Below are positions 7,805 through 15,605 of a DNA stretch of 46,081 nucleotides, piece after piece. Made by a program: the position numbers and the translations under genes. Positions within the stretch are counted from its first letter, which is position 1. Each line of letters opens with the position of its first letter. The DNA is taken from assembly GCA_900753305.1 (NCBI GenBank), contig CAADYR010000111.1, positions 1 through 46,081 on the forward strand. The letters run 5' to 3'. The notes under the pieces are model-generated. The model worked only from the letters and a program-made list of their open reading frames with translations, searched no databases and was not told the DNA's origin. The stretch comes from Lachnospiraceae bacterium. Lineage in GTDB: Bacteria > Bacillota > Clostridia > Lachnospirales > Lachnospiraceae.

Positions 7805-8893
7805 TTATCGATCATCATATTGGTCTTCATCATACTCATCTGAATCATCATATTGATCTTCGTCATATTCATCAGAGTCGTCATATCGGTCATCATAGTA
7901 TGGATCATCAGGATTATCATATTGATCATCATTGTATAAATCATCAGAGTCATCGTATCGGCTATCAGCATCATCATAATATGGATCACCGTCAGAATCA
8001 TCATATGGTTCATCCTCGTATTCTTCCGGGCTTTTCTTGAAAAAGCTGCGTACGGAGATCAAAATCAGAATTATAACAACAATAATAGCGATCAGCAGGA
8101 ATATAATAGAGGAATCTCCAAATATGGTAAGTCGATTCTCCTGACTTGTTTTTTCTGATTCAGTTGATGCAGTAGATGCACTTTCTGAAGAAGAAGTGTT
8201 ATTGTTGTCAGTGGCAGGAGCTTCCTGAGAGGTATATTTAGAGGAAACAAAGCCGTTTTTACCATTATAAGAGAATCGGTACCAGCCATCACTTTCTCCG
8301 GTTACTTCGATTTTGGTTCCGTAGGAAAGGGTTCCAAGAACAGAATAACTGGTGGATGGGCCACTACGCACATTAAGCCCTTTTTCAGAATTGGCATAAC
8401 AAGTAAGTGAAATATCTTTTACTGTATAACTTGTAGTTGCGGACTCATTTTGAGTGCTGGAAGATGTTGTATTGGAACTTTCCGTTGTACTGGAAGAAGT
8501 AGTTGTAGTGCTGCTTTCTGTCACTGAGGATGAGGACTCTACAGTGGAAGCATTTGTGCTGCTATCAGTTGAAGTTGTCTCATTTGTGTTAGATGAGGCG
8601 GTAGTACTGGAACTTTCTGTTGTATCAGATGAGGCGGCAGTACTGGAACTTTCTGTTGTATTGGATGCGGTTTCAGAAGTACTTTCTGACGTATTGGAAG
8701 AAGAACTGCCAGTAGTATTCTCTGATGTAGAAGAATTTGCGGTAGTATTTTCTGAAGCCTCAGATGAGGTTGTACCGGAAGAAGTATCTGCACTCTGCTC
8801 GGTTGACGTAGTTTCGGTTGCGTAAGTAACAAGAGGTGTTGTTAAAGTCAGCGTGGAAACCATAACTGCAAAATATAATTTTAATATTTTCAT
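7805..8893 (-). CDS. SH3b-domain membrane protein with Ser/Thr linker and acidic Asp/Tyr tail
   Basis: A 362-aa protein from ATG 8893. Domains in order: signal peptide (about 1-28, ending near TYAT); a Ser/Thr/Glu low-complexity stalk of roughly 110 residues; one bacterial SH3 domain (GLNVRSGPSTSYSVLGTL ... DGWYRFSYNGKNGFVSSKY); a second linker; a membrane span (FLLIAIIVVIILILISV); then a cytoplasmic tail of about 75 residues made almost only of Asp, Glu, Tyr and Ser. SH3b domains usually bind cell wall peptides, so it probably spans wall and membrane and reports inward, but that role is inferred. The GGGAGG at 8908-8913 lies 14 nt before the ATG, unusually far; ATT codons in between are possible starts. 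Confidence 0.75.
   Translation of the reverse strand: MKILKLYFAVMVSTLTLTTPLVTYATETTSTEQSADTSSGTTSSEASENTTANSSTSENTTGSSSSNTSESTSETASNTTESSSTAASSDTTESSSTTASSNTNETTSTDSSTNASTVESSSSVTESSTTTTSSSTTESSNTTSSSTQNESATTSYTVKDISLTCYANSEKGLNVRSGPSTSYSVLGTLSYGTKIEVTGESDGWYRFSYNGKNGFVSSKYTSQEAPATDNNNTSSSESASTASTESEKTSQENRLTIFGDSSIIFLLIAIIVVIILILISVRSFFKKSPEEYEDEPYDDSDGDPYYDDADSRYDDSDDLYNDDQYDNPDDPYYDDRYDDSDEYDEDQYDDSDEYDEDQYDDR
7812..7877 (-). repeat. Two 33-nt imperfect tandem repeats encoding the Asp/Tyr tail
   Basis: Units 7812-7844 and 7845-7877 differ at only a few positions and encode DDSDEYDEDQY twice. Looser Asp/Tyr repeats continue to about 8020. Such DNA is prone to slippage, so tail length may vary between strains. 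Confidence 0.75.
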
Positions 8894-8947
8894 AATAATA
8901 AAGAAAACCTCCCTATAGGTTGTATTTCTAAATCGTGTATCCGACTT

Positions 8948-8956
8948 AGTATAGCA
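8948..8956 (-). promoter_or_regulatory. Extended -10 promoter of the SH3b gene
   Basis: Read on the minus strand this is TGCTATACT, an extended -10 element (TGn + TATACT), about 55 nt upstream of the ATG at 8893. No good -35 is visible, which is normal for extended -10 promoters. Confidence 0.5.
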
Positions 8957-9044
8957 TGCCCCAAGGGAGGTTCCTATATATATTTTGCACAAATTTGATT
9001 AAAAGTGTAAATAGTTCGCAGGGAACAGTAACCATTGCCCCCGT

Positions 9045-9992
9045 TTAATCTTCAAAAGTGATCGTGATATCTCCCATGGAGCATGAAAGATCATAATTAC
9101 TGGAGGTTTCATTGTTAATTGTCTGTTCATAAGCCATACCCTTGTATTCACGATCACCGATAGAGATGCTGCCCATGCTGACATCAAGAGAATAATTATG
9201 CTTCTTCTCACTGTCTGTAAGATCAAAATTCAGGTTGCCCATGCCGCAGTCTGCACTCAGATCACCACGGATCACACCAGAGTAGTCCAGTGTACCCAGA
9301 CCAACTTCAAAAGAGGCATCCTGTAAGGTACTGTCATAGAATTCAATGGAACCGGCACCAAGATCGACGTTCGCAGAGGCGGCTGATACATCGGTCATGG
9401 TAATGGAACCGGCACCTGCATCGATGGTAATGGAGTCAGTCGTCAGGTAATCCCATTTGATGTTACCAGCGCCCAGAGATACATAGACATCAGCAAATTT
9501 CAGATTTGCCGGAATACGAAGAGTCAGTTTATTATGTCTGTCACCGAAATTTATGTTAGAGCCATCAAATCCAATGATATAGAGTGTGCCTTCTTCCGTA
9601 TAATACTGATATTTGTCTTTGCCCTCAGCCACTACTTCAAAGCAGTTTTGGTCAGAAGATTTCTCAATCATAAATTCACCACCGCCCAGGTCGATGTTTA
9701 TTTTTTGAACCTTGCCGGCATCTGCTGCTTCTTTGTCTGTTCTGGAACCGGAATAAACAGGGTAGTTTTTGTTAAAATTACAATGAACGATACGATCATT
9801 TATGTGGAAGGCAGAGTCATCAGTATCCAAATTGGCAGCAGAAAGCTGGGAGACGATTCCCGGAATATTCCCGGATCTGATATTATGGTAAAAAGAGGAA
9901 CCACCCGCAAAGGTACAGATTATTAAAATGATGGAACCTGTTGCAAAAAGGATACCTGCTGTAATGAGAGATGATTTATAAAATTTTTTCAT
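9045..9992 (-). CDS. DUF4097-type beta-repeat membrane protein
   Basis: A 315-aa protein with a single N-terminal membrane anchor (SLITAGILFATGSIILIICTF) and a long run of short beta-strand repeats rich in Gly, Asp and Ser (for example VYVSLGAGNIKWD, ITIDAGAGSITMTD, VDLGAGSIEFYD). This is the DUF4097/DUF2807 adhesin-like beta-helix pattern also found in LiaF-type envelope-stress proteins. It is the last gene of the PadR operon, and ATG 9992 overlaps the upstream stop by four bases (ATGA). The family's role is uncertain; envelope stress sensing is the usual suggestion. Confidence 0.8.
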   Translation of the reverse strand: MKKFYKSSLITAGILFATGSIILIICTFAGGSSFYHNIRSGNIPGIVSQLSAANLDTDDSAFHINDRIVHCNFNKNYPVYSGSRTDKEAADAGKVQKINIDLGGGEFMIEKSSDQNCFEVVAEGKDKYQYYTEEGTLYIIGFDGSNINFGDRHNKLTLRIPANLKFADVYVSLGAGNIKWDYLTTDSITIDAGAGSITMTDVSAASANVDLGAGSIEFYDSTLQDASFEVGLGTLDYSGVIRGDLSADCGMGNLNFDLTDSEKKHNYSLDVSMGSISIGDREYKGMAYEQTINNETSSNYDLSCSMGDITITFED

Positions 9993-10594
9993 GCCTGAAC
10001 CTCCTTATTCTGAGAGAACAATTTGTGGAATAAATTTCCTGTTCCTTTGGCACACCAGGGAATGACGGTTGCGCATAACCAGATGCCAAAAAGCATCAGA
10101 ATGATACCAATAGCGGTAACCACAAGTGCAGCACCCAACAGGGAAAAGGAAATCAGCAGTGTGGATTTGAACATACATACAATTGCAGCGATCAATAATC
10201 CGATACCCGCCAACATGCATCCGATACCGCCGAATATAGCGCCAAGGAGTATGCCTGCTATAGTGGATAACAAGGTAACCAGAATAGGAATCCAGATGGG
10301 ACTTAATATAACTGCGAGTACAATTGTAATAATAAGAGGTGTTGAATCCTTCTTCTGGGAATATGCTGTTGGAATCGATGTAAGGGGCTGTCGGGAAGCT
10401 TTATAAGCCGGATCTTCTTTAATGTCAGCAGCAATTTCTTCCGGTGAACCTAATTCCTGTAGAACAGCTTCTTCATTCTCTGCGCCGGCATCTTCAATAT
10501 ATTCGCGGTAATAAGTGAGCGCAGCGTCTCTTTCTTCTGGTGAAATATCAGCCAGCAGCCATGCCAGCCGGTCTAAAAATTCATTTTTACTCAT
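9989..10594 (-). CDS. DUF1700 (HAAS-domain) membrane protein
   Basis: 201 aa from ATG 10594, which has GGAGG 7 nt upstream. The N-terminal about 60 residues form the helical HAAS/DUF1700 domain (ERDAALTYYREYIEDAGAENEE ... ELGSPEEIAADI), and the rest holds about four membrane spans with many Gly and Ile. DUF1700 proteins typically sit between a PadR regulator and a DUF4097 protein, exactly as here. HAAS domains are thought to associate with PadR-like regulators at the membrane. It overlaps padR by 8 nt and the DUF4097 gene by 4 nt, so the three proteins are translationally coupled. Confidence 0.85.
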   Translation of the reverse strand: MSKNEFLDRLAWLLADISPEERDAALTYYREYIEDAGAENEEAVLQELGSPEEIAADIKEDPAYKASRQPLTSIPTAYSQKKDSTPLIITIVLAVILSPIWIPILVTLLSTIAGILLGAIFGGIGCMLAGIGLLIAAIVCMFKSTLLISFSLLGAALVVTAIGIILMLFGIWLCATVIPWCAKGTGNLFHKLFSQNKEVQA

Positions 10595-10913
10595 GAGTAA
10601 TACCTCCCTCAAATACACTCGTTATTTTAGATGAATAATTAATCCATTCAGTCTCATACATCTGCAGTTGTGTAATTCCTTTTTCAGTGATGCGATAGTA
10701 ACGCCGGTTGCGTCCCGCACATTCTTTGTCATAAGTACTCAGGCATTCATCCTTCTGTAATCGTCTAAGAACAGGATATAAAGTTGACTCGCTTAATTCA
10801 ATGACTTCCCGTACATCCTGTGTGATCTTATATCCATAAGTTCCTTCCGGGTCTTTGGAGACAACGGCAAGAACGATGGCATCCAGCAGTGTAGAACCTG
10901 TATTAAATACCAT
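10587..10913 (-). CDS. PadR-family transcriptional regulator
   Basis: A 108-aa winged-helix repressor of PadR type. The recognisable core is LLDAIVLAVVSKDPEGTYGYKI followed by ESTLYPVLRRLQKDE and the wing NRRYYRITEKG. It has a very strong ribosome site (AAGGAGATGATCC before ATG 10913). It is first in a three-gene operon with DUF1700 and DUF4097 genes and likely represses that operon, with a palindrome over its own -10 as candidate operator. The inducing signal is unknown; envelope stress is a guess from the partners. Confidence 0.9.
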   Translation of the reverse strand: MVFNTGSTLLDAIVLAVVSKDPEGTYGYKITQDVREVIELSESTLYPVLRRLQKDECLSTYDKECAGRNRRYYRITEKGITQLQMYETEWINYSSKITSVFEGGITHE

Positions 10914-10979
10914 TGGATCATCTCCTTTATATTATTAGTGTAAATTAATATAATATTATATGATGTATAATATTGTTTG

Positions 10980-11015
10980 TGTATATACTATACAGCGTAT
11001 AATATAAGATGTCAA
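10980..11015 (-). promoter_or_regulatory. Promoter and candidate PadR operator
   Basis: Near-consensus sigma-A promoter on the minus strand: TTGACA (11015-11010), a 17-nt spacer and TATAGT (10992-10987). A perfect 6-3-6 palindrome TGTATA-TAC-TATACA (10980-10994) covers the -10, ideal for autorepression. A second perfect 14-bp AT palindrome lies at 10948-10961 in the leader. Confidence 0.75.
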
Positions 11016-11028
11016 TAGTATTTTTCTC

Positions 11029-11061
11029 TTGACAAAGGACTTGGGACTGCGCTAGTATAAT
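11029..11061 (+). promoter_or_regulatory. Promoter of valS T-box transcript
   Basis: TTGACA at 11029-11034 and TAGTATAAT at 11053-11061. With -10 TAGTAT the spacer is 18 nt; with TATAAT it is 21 nt. It is divergent from the PadR promoter, whose -35 lies only 14 nt away. Confidence 0.65.
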
Positions 11062-11069
11062 AGAAGCAA

Positions 11070-11334
11070 AAGGTAATGCCAGAGAGGAGTATCCACTACC
11101 CCTTATCAGAGAGAAAGATCCGTCGGCTGTAAGGTCTTTTAAAGGAAGGAATGGAGAAGGTAGCTCTGAAACCGGAGTCCCGAAGTATTTATGTAGCAGT
11201 AAGGATTCACGTTTCGTCCCCGTTATCGGACAGGATTTTGATAGAAATCCTATAAGAGGAACAATTTATTGTTTGAACAAAGGTGGTACCGCGTTAATAC
11301 GCCCTTTGCCGGATATCCGGTGAAGGGTTTTTTT
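11070..11334 (+). promoter_or_regulatory. T-box riboswitch (tRNA-Val sensing) with terminator
   Basis: The conserved T-box core GGTGGTACCGCG is at 11282-11293. The terminator stem CCCTTTGCCGGA/TCCGGTGAAGGG (11302-11326) ends in a run of seven T. In stem I, CAGAG (11080-11084) pairs with CTCTG (11164-11168) and TCC (11092-11094) pairs with GGA (11153-11155). These frame a loop with AGTA on the 5' side and candidate valine specifier GTA at 11160-11162 on the 3' side. Uncharged tRNA-Val would stabilise the antiterminator and turn on valS. Confidence 0.92.
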
Positions 11335-11415
11335 GCGCAAATGAGCAGAGCCATGATTCACAATGCAGATGCATGGAATCATGTAGACTTTTTAAAAAGA
11401 GAAAGGAAGAAATCC

Positions 11416-14070
11416 ATGAGCAAAGAATTGGCTAAGACCTATGATCCACATGGTCTGGAAGACAGAATTTACCAGAAGTGGCTGGACAAGAAATATTTCC
11501 ATGCAGAAGTAGACAGAAGCAAGAAACCATTTACCATCGTAATCCCACCCCCAAATATCACGGGACAGCTTCATATGGGACATGCCCTGGATAATACTAT
11601 GCAGGATATCCTTATCCGTTTTAAGAGAATGCAGGGATACAATGCACTGTGGCAGCCTGGTACTGACCATGCAAGTATCGCAACAGAGGTTAAGATCATC
11701 CAGAAGCTGAAAGAAGAAGGCATTGACAAGCATGATCTGGGACGTGAGAAGTTCCTGGAGCGTGCATGGGACTGGAAGAAAGAATACGGCGGTAGAATCA
11801 TCAGTCAGTTAAAGAAGCTGGGTTCCTCCTGTGACTGGGACAGAGAACGTTTCACCATGGATGAGGGCTGTAATAAGGCTGTAACTGAAGTATTCTGCAA
11901 GATGCATGAGAAAGGCTATATCTATAAGGGCTCACGTATTGTAAACTGGTGTCCTGTATGTAATACTTCTATTTCTGATGCAGAGGTTGAATATGAGGAT
12001 CAGGCCGGACATTTCTGGCACATCAAATATCCTATTTTAAATGAGGATGGAACACAGTCAGGAGAGTATCTGACTTTTGCAACAACAAGACCTGAGACTA
12101 TGCTGGGTGATACCGCAGTAGCCATTCATCCTGATGATGAGCGTTATACACATCTGAAGGGCAAGAAGGTATTACTTCCTATTATGAACCGTGAGATTCC
12201 TATCGTAGAAGATACTTACGTAGATATGGAATTCGGTACAGGTGTTGTTAAGATTACACCTGCCCATGACCCTAACGACTTTGAAGTAGGTAAGAGACAT
12301 AATCTGCCGATCATCAACATTATGAATGATGATGCGACCATCAATGAGAATGGTGGCAAGTTCGCAGGTATGGATCGTTATGCAGCAAGAGAAGCTATTG
12401 TAAAAGAACTGGATGAGATGGGACTTCTCGTTAAGATCGAAGATTACAGCCACAATGTAGGTACACATGACCGTTGTAAGACTACGATCGAGCCATTGGT
12501 AAAACAGCAGTGGTTCGTTAAGATGGATGAGTTGATCAAACCTGCTGTAGAGGCAGTAAAGAATGGTGAGATCAAGCTGATCCCTGAAAGAATGGATAAG
12601 ACATATTTCAACTGGACTGACAATATTAAGGACTGGTGTATTTCCAGACAGCTCTGGTGGGGACATAGAATTCCTGCATATTATTGTGATACGTGCGGTG
12701 AAATCGTAGTTGCCAAGGAGATGCCTAAGGTATGCCCTAAGTGTGGATGCGAGCACTTTACACAGGACCCTGATACTTTGGATACCTGGTTTTCCTCAGC
12801 ATTATGGCCTTTCTCAACATTAGGATGGCCTGATAAAACAGAAGATCTGGATTATTTCTATCCTACAGATGTACTGGTAACAGGTTATGATATTATCTTC
12901 TTCTGGGTTATCCGTATGATCTTCTCCGGTTATGAGCAGATGGGCGAGAAACCGTTCAAGACAGTTCTGTTCCATGGACTGGTTCGTGACTCTCAGGGAC
13001 GTAAGATGTCCAAGTCTCTGGGCAACGGTATCGATCCTCTGGAAGTAATTGACCAGTATGGTGCTGATGCCCTGCGTATGACTCTGATCACAGGTAATGC
13101 ACCTGGTAATGATATGCGTTTCTACTACGAAAGAGTAGAAGCAAACAGAAACTTTGCTAATAAGGTATGGAATGCTTCCCGTTTCATCATGATGAATATG
13201 GAAGGTAAAGAAGTGACAGATGCGTCAGCTTCCTTAGAGCTTGTTGATAAGTGGATCATTTCCAAACTCAACAGTCTGGTAAAAGAAGTAACAGATAACA
13301 TGGAGAATTTCGAACTGGGTATTGCTGTTCAGAAGATCTATGATTTCATCTGGGATGAATTCTGCGACTGGTATATCGAAATGGTAAAACCAAGACTGTA
13401 TAATTCAGATGATACAGCATCTCAGAACGCAGCATTGTGGACATTAAAGACAGTATTGATCGATGCTCTGAAGTTGTTGCATCCATATATGCCTTTTATT
13501 ACAGAGGAAATCTTCTGTACGATTCAGTCAGAAGAAGAATCCATTATGATCTCCAAGTGGCCTGAATACAGCGAGGCACGTAATTTCGCCTCTGAGGAAA
13601 AGGCAATCGAGATCATCAAGGAAGCAGTTCGCGGTATCCGTAATGTAAGAACAGAGATGAACGTAGCGCCTTCCAAGAAGGCTCATGTATATGTAGTATC
13701 TGAGAAGGAAGACATCAGAAAGACTTTTGAAGAAGGTAAACTGTTCTTCGCAACACTTTCCTATGCTTCTGATGTATCTGTTCAGGCAGATAAAAATGGA
13801 ATCGCTGATGATGCAGTATCCGTAGTGATCGCCAATGCAAATATCTATATTCCTTTTGCAGAACTGGTAGATATCAAGCAGGAGATCGAGCGTCTGGAGA
13901 AAGAGTCCAAGCGATTGGATGGAGAACTTGCCCGTGTAAACGGTATGTTATCCAATGAACGTTTCTTGTCCAAAGCACCAGAGAGTAAAATTGCTGAAGA
14001 AAAGGAAAAATTGTCAAAATATACACAAATGAAACAACAAGTTGTAGAACGTCTTGCACAATTGCAGTAA
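11416..14070 (+). CDS. valS: Valyl-tRNA synthetase
   Basis: Class I aminoacyl-tRNA synthetase charging tRNA-Val, 884 aa, a normal bacterial length. The HIGH motif is HMGH at residues 53-56 after PPPNITGQL; KMSKS begins at Lys530. A zinc-ribbon pair (CDTCGE ... CPKCGCEHF) lies before the second half of the catalytic domain. The anticodon-binding domain follows, and a C-terminal coiled coil (ELVDIKQEIERLEKE) contacts the tRNA. ATG 11416 with AGGAAG upstream is chosen as start because MSKELAKTYDP matches the family N-terminus. The frame is open back to 11269, but that part is the T-box leader. Expression is controlled by the T-box. Confidence 0.97.
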   Translation: MSKELAKTYDPHGLEDRIYQKWLDKKYFHAEVDRSKKPFTIVIPPPNITGQLHMGHALDNTMQDILIRFKRMQGYNALWQPGTDHASIATEVKIIQKLKEEGIDKHDLGREKFLERAWDWKKEYGGRIISQLKKLGSSCDWDRERFTMDEGCNKAVTEVFCKMHEKGYIYKGSRIVNWCPVCNTSISDAEVEYEDQAGHFWHIKYPILNEDGTQSGEYLTFATTRPETMLGDTAVAIHPDDERYTHLKGKKVLLPIMNREIPIVEDTYVDMEFGTGVVKITPAHDPNDFEVGKRHNLPIINIMNDDATINENGGKFAGMDRYAAREAIVKELDEMGLLVKIEDYSHNVGTHDRCKTTIEPLVKQQWFVKMDELIKPAVEAVKNGEIKLIPERMDKTYFNWTDNIKDWCISRQLWWGHRIPAYYCDTCGEIVVAKEMPKVCPKCGCEHFTQDPDTLDTWFSSALWPFSTLGWPDKTEDLDYFYPTDVLVTGYDIIFFWVIRMIFSGYEQMGEKPFKTVLFHGLVRDSQGRKMSKSLGNGIDPLEVIDQYGADALRMTLITGNAPGNDMRFYYERVEANRNFANKVWNASRFIMMNMEGKEVTDASASLELVDKWIISKLNSLVKEVTDNMENFELGIAVQKIYDFIWDEFCDWYIEMVKPRLYNSDDTASQNAALWTLKTVLIDALKLLHPYMPFITEEIFCTIQSEEESIMISKWPEYSEARNFASEEKAIEIIKEAVRGIRNVRTEMNVAPSKKAHVYVVSEKEDIRKTFEEGKLFFATLSYASDVSVQADKNGIADDAVSVVIANANIYIPFAELVDIKQEIERLEKESKRLDGELARVNGMLSNERFLSKAPESKIAEEKEKLSKYTQMKQQVVERLAQLQ

Positions 14071-14083
14071 ATAATGTTACAAT
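14054..14083 (+). promoter_or_regulatory. Candidate promoter inside the end of valS
   Basis: TTGCAC (14054-14059), an 18-nt spacer and TACAAT (14078-14083), leading to the DUF342 gene 43 nt on. It would give that gene expression independent of the T-box. Confidence 0.4.
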
Positions 14084-14125
14084 AGACATAGGGGGCTGAC
14101 TACGCCTCCGGTGGAGGTGATTTCA

Positions 14126-15511
14126 ATGGTCAACAGTAAATCCTATGTCAGGATAACAGATGATAAAACAGAAGCATGGCTCTATCTATGTGCGCCAGAG
14201 GGTGAAGGGCAATATGATAAAACCGAAATCATCCAATATCTCCAGAAAAATCAGGTCATTGCAGGTATTAACCAGTCTAATGTTGCTGCAATGTGTAAGA
14301 AAAAGATATATGAGCGTGAAGTTAAAGTTGCGGTGAGTGAAAAAGGAGAAGAGGGATGTGCCGGTCATTATGAGTTCTTTTTTGATACCGGTAAGAGAAA
14401 GCCCATGATCAGAAGTGATGGATCAGTAGATTACAGAAGTATGAGTCTGATCCAGAACGCACAGGCAGGTGATCTGCTGGCTGTCTATCACCCGGCAGTA
14501 CAGGATAAGCCGGGCAGAGATGTGATGGGTGGAGCACAGAAGGGCGCAGTGTACAAGGAATTGCGTCCTCTGTCTGGAAAAGGAATCAGTAATGAAGGTA
14601 ATCCCAATGAGTACCGTGCAACTAAATCGGGTAAAATAGAGTATGATGGAGAGAATCATTTATCTATTGTGGAGGTTTATGAGATACAGGGTGACTGTGA
14701 TCTTGCCAGCAATGCCATTATTGAATTTAATGGGGATGTCGTGATCAATGGTAATGTAGAAGCCGGTGTTGTGATCAAAGCCGGGAAAAGCCTTACGGTA
14801 GAAGGAGTTGTAGAGTCTGCAATTATTTCAGCGGGTACAGATGTATGCCTTAAGAGAGGAATGCAGGGTAGTGGCAAAGGCTCTATTGTAGCAGGCGGAG
14901 ATGTCTTTACGGAATTTCTGGAATATACCAGTGTACAGGCAGGCGGAAATGTACAGGCCAATGTTATTCTGAATTCAAAAGTAAGTGCGGATAATAAAGT
15001 AACACTGACAGGCAAGAAGGGATTGATCGCAGGCGGTACCGTACACGGTATGCTGGGAATCAGTTGTATTACAGCCGGAAATATGTCAGAGATCAGGACA
15101 GGACTTCATGTAGGACTTAAACCGGAAATAATGAATAAGCGTATAGAAGTCAATGAACGTTACAGTAAGGCAAATGCAGAACTGGAAGATGTTGTCACAA
15201 GTATGGCGAAAATCCTCAGGGTAAGGCAGCAGAGTGGAGAACTTAGCGAACAGCTTCAGAAGCATCTGGATGAATTTAAACAGAAAAAGGACGAGATATA
15301 CAGTCGGTGTATGGAAGTTAAAAAAGAAGCCGATGCAATGGAAGCAATGGTGATCGCAGCCAGAGAAGCCAAAATCCGAGTGGAAGGCAACATATATCAT
15401 GGAGTTGTGATCAGTATCGATAATCATGATATGATAATTAACAGAGATACAAGTTTTATGGAATATCAATCACAAAATGGTGTTATTACAGGCACTGTTG
15501 TGGTAATATAG
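14126..15511 (+). CDS. FapA-like DUF342 protein
   Basis: 461 aa from ATG 14126, with an ideal GGAGGTGA 5 nt upstream; an in-frame GTG at 14111 lies inside the ribosome site and is rejected. The middle (about 200-320) is a right-handed beta-helix of Gly/Val-rich turns (ADNKVTLTGKKGLIAGGTVHG) typical of DUF342/flagellar assembly protein A. The N-terminal about 190 residues match the FapA N-domain layout. A coiled coil at about 335-395 precedes a short beta-rich C-terminus. FapA-type proteins occur in many motile Gram-positives and their role is poorly known; polar or cell-surface assembly has been proposed. No flagellar genes are adjacent, so function here is open. Confidence 0.8.
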   Translation: MVNSKSYVRITDDKTEAWLYLCAPEGEGQYDKTEIIQYLQKNQVIAGINQSNVAAMCKKKIYEREVKVAVSEKGEEGCAGHYEFFFDTGKRKPMIRSDGSVDYRSMSLIQNAQAGDLLAVYHPAVQDKPGRDVMGGAQKGAVYKELRPLSGKGISNEGNPNEYRATKSGKIEYDGENHLSIVEVYEIQGDCDLASNAIIEFNGDVVINGNVEAGVVIKAGKSLTVEGVVESAIISAGTDVCLKRGMQGSGKGSIVAGGDVFTEFLEYTSVQAGGNVQANVILNSKVSADNKVTLTGKKGLIAGGTVHGMLGISCITAGNMSEIRTGLHVGLKPEIMNKRIEVNERYSKANAELEDVVTSMAKILRVRQQSGELSEQLQKHLDEFKQKKDEIYSRCMEVKKEADAMEAMVIAAREAKIRVEGNIYHGVVISIDNHDMIINRDTSFMEYQSQNGVITGTVVVI

Positions 15512-15520
15512 AAAAGAACG

Positions 15521-15565
15521 AGTCGTTTCGTGGAGCATGCAACTGCATGCCGCGAAACGATTTTC
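15521..15565 (+). terminator. Terminator after the DUF342 gene
   Basis: Long hairpin: TCGTTTCG (15523-15530) pairs with CGAAACGA (15553-15560) and GCATGC (15535-15540) with GCATGC (15545-15550), with a small internal loop and a TTTTC tail. Confidence 0.8.
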
Positions 15566-15605
15566 TATATATGGAATTGCAGAGAAGAAAGGCATGGTCA
15601 GTAGA

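Noticed and set aside
8454..8825. Plus-strand frame of Val/Glu/Ser repeats
   Set aside because: Antisense shadow of the Ser/Thr stalk of the SH3b protein; repeated codons keep several frames open.
11269..11415. N-terminal extension of valS
   Set aside because: This stretch is the T-box and its terminator; the family N-terminus and a ribosome site are at 11416.
12172..12756. 194-aa minus-strand frame inside valS
   Set aside because: Fully antisense to a conserved gene, with no ribosome site or recognisable domain.
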